This document shows positions 61,543-64,000 of a stretch of 64,000 nucleotides of DNA, in pieces. Origin of the DNA: Nonomuraea rubra (lineage in GTDB: Bacteria > Actinomycetota > Actinomycetes > Streptosporangiales > Streptosporangiaceae). The translations under genes were made by a program, and so were the position numbers. The first letter of the stretch is position 1. The number at the start of each line of letters is the position of its first letter. The stretch covers positions 4,695,001-4,759,000 of the forward strand of contig NZ_JACHMI010000001.1 in assembly GCF_014207985.1 (NCBI RefSeq). Direction: 5' to 3'. Under the pieces are notes generated by a model, which was not told the DNA's origin, made no database searches, and was given only the letters and a program-made list of their open reading frames with translations.

Positions 61543-62751
61543 TCACCTCCGGTCCCAGGTGACGGGCAGGCTGTGCACGCCGTACACCTGCGAGGGGTCG
61601 GTGCGCAGCGACAGCTCTTCGGCAGGTACGGCGAGCCGCAGCGCCGGGAAGCGGGCGAGCAGCGCGGGAAGGGCGACACGCATCTCGATGCGGGCGAGCT
61701 GCTGGCCGAGGCACTGATGGACGCCGTGCCCGAAGGTCAGGTGCCCGGCGGCCGAGCGGCGCAGATCGAGCACGTCGGGGTCGGAGAACCTGGCGGGGTC
61801 CCGGTTGGCGGCGTTGATCGCGATGATGACCGTGTCGCCCGCCCTGAGCCGCCTGCCGCCGAGCTCCACGTCCTCCAGCACGCCGCGCATCCCGATGGCG
61901 GCGATGGACAGGTAGCGCAGCAGCTCCTCCACGGCGCCGGGGGCCAGGCCGGGGTCGCCGCGCAGGGCGGCGAGCTGGGCCGGGTTGCGCAGCAGGGCGA
62001 ACGTGCCGAGCGCGAGCAGGTTGGCCGTGGTGTCGAGGCCGGCGCCGAGCAGGAACGCGGCCACGCCGCCGAGCTCCTCGCCGGTCAGGTCGCCGCCGGT
62101 GGCCAGGTCGCTGAGCAGGTCGTCGGCCGGCTCGGCCCGCTTGGCGAGCGCGAGCTCCCGCAGGTACGTGCCGAGCCGGGCGAAGGCGGCGTACTGCGCC
62201 TCAGGGGTCCCGGCGTCCGACAGGGCCCGGGCGGAGCTCTGGAACCGGTCGCGGTCCCCATACGGCACGCCGAGCAGCTCGCAGATCATCAGCGCCGGCA
62301 CCGGCCGCGCGAAGACCTCGACGAGGTCGGCTGGCGGCCCCTGCCGCTCCATCGCGTCGAGCCGCTCACGGGTGATCTCGGTGACCCGCTCGGTGAGCAG
62401 GTTCATCCTGCGGACGGTGAACTTGCCCGCCAGCAGCCTGCGGAAGCGGGTGTGCTCGGGTGCGTCCATGCCGGTCAGGTCGCCGACGGGGGCGGGCGGC
62501 AGGTGGCCGCCCGCCAGGGGGTGGTAGTGCGTTTCGTAGCGGGAGCTGAAGCGCGGGTCGGCGAGGACCTGGCGGACCAGGTCGTATCCCGTGATCATCC
62601 AGACGCCGGGGGCGCCCTCGGGCGCGGCCAGCCGGGCGATCGGCTGCTCGGCGCGCAGGGCGGTGAGCGAAGGGGCGGGATCGAAGGGACAGGCGGGTGC
62701 GCGGTCGAGGGACGGGCTGACCGGCTCGTCGCGATAGTACGTGTTCGACAT
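61543..62751 (-). CDS. Cytochrome P450 (class I, CYP105/107-like)
   Basis: A 402-residue intact P450. I-helix: FLLGAGLDTTANLLALGTFA (oxygen-activation Thr). K-helix ExxR: AVEELLRYLS. Heme loop: FGHGVHQCLGQQLARIE (Cys at about 345). No ferredoxin gene is adjacent. It is the first gene of a P450-DrrA-DrrB operon, divergent from an HTH/MarR regulator. The promoter region has TTGACG and a palindrome over the likely -10. A tailoring step on a natural product, or modification before export, is plausible. Confidence 0.95.
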   Translation of the reverse strand: MSNTYYRDEPVSPSLDRAPACPFDPAPSLTALRAEQPIARLAAPEGAPGVWMITGYDLVRQVLADPRFSSRYETHYHPLAGGHLPPAPVGDLTGMDAPEHTRFRRLLAGKFTVRRMNLLTERVTEITRERLDAMERQGPPADLVEVFARPVPALMICELLGVPYGDRDRFQSSARALSDAGTPEAQYAAFARLGTYLRELALAKRAEPADDLLSDLATGGDLTGEELGGVAAFLLGAGLDTTANLLALGTFALLRNPAQLAALRGDPGLAPGAVEELLRYLSIAAIGMRGVLEDVELGGRRLRAGDTVIIAINAANRDPARFSDPDVLDLRRSAAGHLTFGHGVHQCLGQQLARIEMRVALPALLARFPALRLAVPAEELSLRTDPSQVYGVHSLPVTWDRR

Positions 62752-62754
62752 AAT

Positions 62755-62774
62755 TGAAAGCTACGTTGCTTTCA
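62755..62774. promoter_or_regulatory. Palindrome in the P450 promoter
   Basis: TGAAAGC (62755-62761), six bases, GCTTTCA (62768-62774), starting 4 bases before the P450 start. On the minus strand TTGACG lies 18 bases before TAGCTT, which falls inside this repeat. An operator overlapping the -10 is likely. Confidence 0.55.
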
Positions 62775-62848
62775 GAAATTCCGTCAATCAATCGATATGC
62801 ATTTCTGCAGCTCAATCAGAATATATTGATGCGTTGACAGTGAAGCTG

Positions 62849-62869
62849 AATGCAATGAAACGTTGCATT
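62849..62869. promoter_or_regulatory. Palindrome AATGCAA-N7-TTGCATT at start of regulator gene
   Basis: Perfect 7-bp arms at 62849-62855 and 62863-62869, downstream of a consensus -35 TTGACA (62834-62839) and directly before the possible start ATG 62872. Related AATGCAATG text recurs at 63619-63627 behind the gene. Probable autoregulatory operator. Confidence 0.6.
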
Positions 62870-62871
62870 GT

Positions 62872-63582
62872 ATGGCGTCGAACGCAATACTGGCCGTCAT
62901 GCCAGAGGGAAGGTTGACCCGGCAGGACCGTCAGCGCATCGCGACCGGCCTCGCCGAGGGCCGCTCCTACGCCGAGATCGCCAGGCGGCTGGACCGGCCG
63001 ACCTCGACGATCAGTCGCGAGATCGCCCGCAACGGCGGTCCCGGCGACTACCGGCCCGAGCGGGCGCACCAGGCGGCGGCGCGGCGGGCGCGGCGCGGCG
63101 CCCCGGCTCGTTCGCCCGGCACCGGCTCCCACGACCGCAAGGTCGTCGAGGTGGAAGAGGGCGCCATCGAGATGGCGATCGGGATGGGCCTGCCGAAGAT
63201 GATGGCGCGCGTGCTCATCGGCCTGTGGCTGAGCGAGGACGGCAGGCTCACCGCGGCCGAGCTGTCACGCGGGCTGAACGTCAGTCCCGCCTCGATCTCC
63301 ACGGCCGTGGGCTACCTGACCCAGCAGGGCCTGATCAGGCGCGAACGCGATCCGCAGCGGCGGCGCGACATCTACGTGGTCGACGACGACGCCTGGTACC
63401 GCTCGACGGTGATCAGCTCGCGGCAGACGCTGGCGGCGGCGGAGGTCGCGAAGGCGGCGGGGGAGACGCTGGGGCTCGACACGCCCGTGGGGCGCCGCCT
63501 GGCCAGGGGTGGTGCGTTCCTGGAGCGGATCAGCCTGGACGCTCTGGCGTCGGCCGAACGCTGGCGCGACCTCTCGGTGTGA
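62872..63582 (+). CDS. Regulator joining an IS30-type HTH to a MarR-like domain
   Basis: About 236 residues (227 if ATG 62899 is used). Residues about 14-75 are an HTH_38 domain as in IS30 transposases (LTRQDRQRIATGLAEGRSYA, EIARRLDRPTSTISREIARN). From about 95 onward there is a GbsR/MarR-type winged helix (LTAAELSRGLNVSPASISTA, GYLTQQGLIRRERDPQRRRD). It has two DNA-binding modules but no transposase catalytic core. No SD is visible before either ATG, so a leaderless message is possible. It sits between the P450 operon and the RiPP-like gene, flanked on both sides by palindromes. Confidence 0.88.
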   Translation: MASNAILAVMPEGRLTRQDRQRIATGLAEGRSYAEIARRLDRPTSTISREIARNGGPGDYRPERAHQAAARRARRGAPARSPGTGSHDRKVVEVEEGAIEMAIGMGLPKMMARVLIGLWLSEDGRLTAAELSRGLNVSPASISTAVGYLTQQGLIRRERDPQRRRDIYVVDDDAWYRSTVISSRQTLAAAEVAKAAGETLGLDTPVGRRLARGGAFLERISLDALASAERWRDLSV

Positions 63583-63592
63583 TCCTGGATGC

Positions 63593-63659
63593 CATTCATT
63601 GGGAAAGTGACATTCCGTAATGCAATGTGGAATTTCGTGATTATAACTGTCAATGAATG
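63593..63659. promoter_or_regulatory. Wide inverted repeat CATTCATTG / CAATGAATG
   Basis: Exact 9-bp arms at 63593-63601 and 63651-63659, with ATTCC/GGAAT and an AATGCAATG half-site between them. This AT-rich 136-base gap holds no gene. Likely binding region for the upstream regulator in front of the last gene. Confidence 0.5.
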
Positions 63660-63682
63660 CACATAAAAGGGGTGATTTGGGG

Positions 63683-63711
63683 TTTACATAAACGCGTTCC
63701 GTTCGTAACAT
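63683..63711 (+). promoter_or_regulatory. Promoter of the last gene
   Basis: TTTACA (63683-63688), 17 bases, TAACAT (63706-63711). Expected start of transcription is at about 63718-63720, which coincides with ATG 63719. Confidence 0.6.
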
Positions 63712-63718
63712 CCCACTC

Positions 63719-64000
63719 ATGGGAGCGCTCCCAAAAGCCGATCCGGCGATGAGACCGCAGCTACGGGATGACGTACGGTTCGTCGAGAGCCCCGACGGCG
63801 CCTACGTCCACAGCGACTACGGTGCGTGCACACTGCGCGGGCGGCAGGCGTACGCCTGGCTCGCCAGGCTGGCGCCCGTGTTGACCGGCCGCCACACGCT
63901 GGCCGAGCTCACCGAGCACCTTTCCGGTGACCGCCGGGCCATGGTGGAGCAGCTGGTGGGGCGGCTCGCCGAGCAGCGGTTCGTGGTGGACGCGCGGCAG
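63719..64000 (+). CDS. TOMM leader peptide-binding / cyclodehydratase-partner-like protein (3' end outside window)
   Basis: The first 94 codons run off the window. The sequence reads MGALPKADPAMRPQLRDD, VRFVESPDGAYVHSDYGACT, LRGRQAYAWLARLAPVLTGR and HTLAELTEHLSGDRRAMVEQ. This looks like the winged-helix RiPP recognition element at the N-terminus of TOMM (thiazole/oxazole-modified microcin) leader-binding proteins, which pass a precursor peptide to a YcaO enzyme. Recognition is from memory of family N-termini and is not certain. ATG 63719 would make the transcript leaderless; ATG 63749 (MRPQLRDD) is an alternative without SD. Confidence 0.6.
   Translation, partial: MGALPKADPAMRPQLRDDVRFVESPDGAYVHSDYGACTLRGRQAYAWLARLAPVLTGRHTLAELTEHLSGDRRAMVEQLVGRLAEQRFVVDARQ
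63720..63733. promoter_or_regulatory. Perfect CebR-type (LacI family) operator over the start codon
   Basis: TGGGAGCGCTCCCA is a perfect 14-bp palindrome. It equals the box bound by CebR, the cello-oligosaccharide repressor of Streptomyces. It begins at the T of ATG 63719 and covers the predicted transcription start. Confidence 0.7.

Noticed and set aside
62872-63582. IS30-family transposase gene
   Set aside because: Only the HTH_38 part matches. The DDE catalytic core is absent, no terminal inverted repeats were seen, and the C-terminal half is a MarR-like domain.

Overview
The window is high-GC DNA (well over 70% in coding regions) with GTG starts, ATGA/GTGA gene overlaps, ECF sigma factors, a Ser/Thr kinase and many TetR/GntR/LuxR regulators. 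This points to a large-genome soil actinomycete. A Streptosporangiales genus such as Nonomuraea fits the style, but that is inference. I see no rRNA, tRNA, CRISPR array, prophage or intact insertion sequence. It is an accessory chromosomal region: small catabolic, regulatory and detoxification units, several of them eroded by deletions.

Layout. 1-7.4 kb: a family III CoA transferase (cut by the left edge) and two translationally coupled 2-hydroxyacyl-CoA dehydratase homologues that lack most cluster-binding cysteines, converging on a ferric-type ABC importer. 7.7-9.0 kb: erythromycin-esterase-like lipoprotein. 9.0-12.5 kb: a graveyard of deletion-scarred catabolic genes (carboxymuconolactone decarboxylase, aldehyde dehydrogenase, two P450s, ferredoxin, NTF2-like) around an intact VOC protein, a solitary hemC and an intact TetR. 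13-18.4 kb: secreted endo/exonuclease-like protein, enoyl-CoA hydratase, NarL-type two-component pair, membrane protein and dienelactone hydrolase. 18.5-24.2 kb: GntR/FCD regulator with elaborate palindromes, then a coupled set of SGNH lipoprotein, acyltransferase-3, GerMN-like lipoprotein, OmpR regulator and histidine kinase. 24.2-29 kb: IdeR-box-controlled siderophore-interacting protein, GNAT, rsgA, and an MFS exporter with a C-terminal coiled coil.

29-40 kb: a tiny His/Lys/Tyr/Trp-rich secreted peptide behind a Zur-like palindrome, patatin, epimerase, methyltransferase, a SARP-monooxygenase deletion fusion, BBE-type flavoenzyme with a divergent MocR regulator, Ser/Thr kinase, SDR with a divergent TetR, and a sugar-binding-protein relic. 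40-49.4 kb: methyltransferase, SDR plus ECF41/SigJ sigma factor, XRE/MmyB regulator divergent from an SDR, PLP decarboxylase, and a 1111-residue secreted PA14/beta-propeller/CBM/DUF1080 protein. 49.6-59.8 kb: YCII protein, phosphotransferase, LysR, membrane protein plus Tat-exported multicopper oxidase, LuxR regulator, tandem DHFR-like reductases, PNPOx-like protein, TetR, and a CGNR regulator divergent from a haloalkane-dehalogenase-like hydrolase.

59.8-64 kb is the most suggestive part. A P450-DrrA-DrrB operon is divergent from an unusual IS30-type-HTH/MarR regulator, followed by the first 94 codons of a protein resembling TOMM (azole RiPP) leader-binding/cyclodehydratase partners. That last gene has a good promoter, and its start codon lies on a perfect 14-bp palindrome identical to the CebR-type (LacI family) operator. 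A RiPP cluster may therefore open at the right edge under sugar-responsive control; only sequence beyond 64,000 can confirm it.
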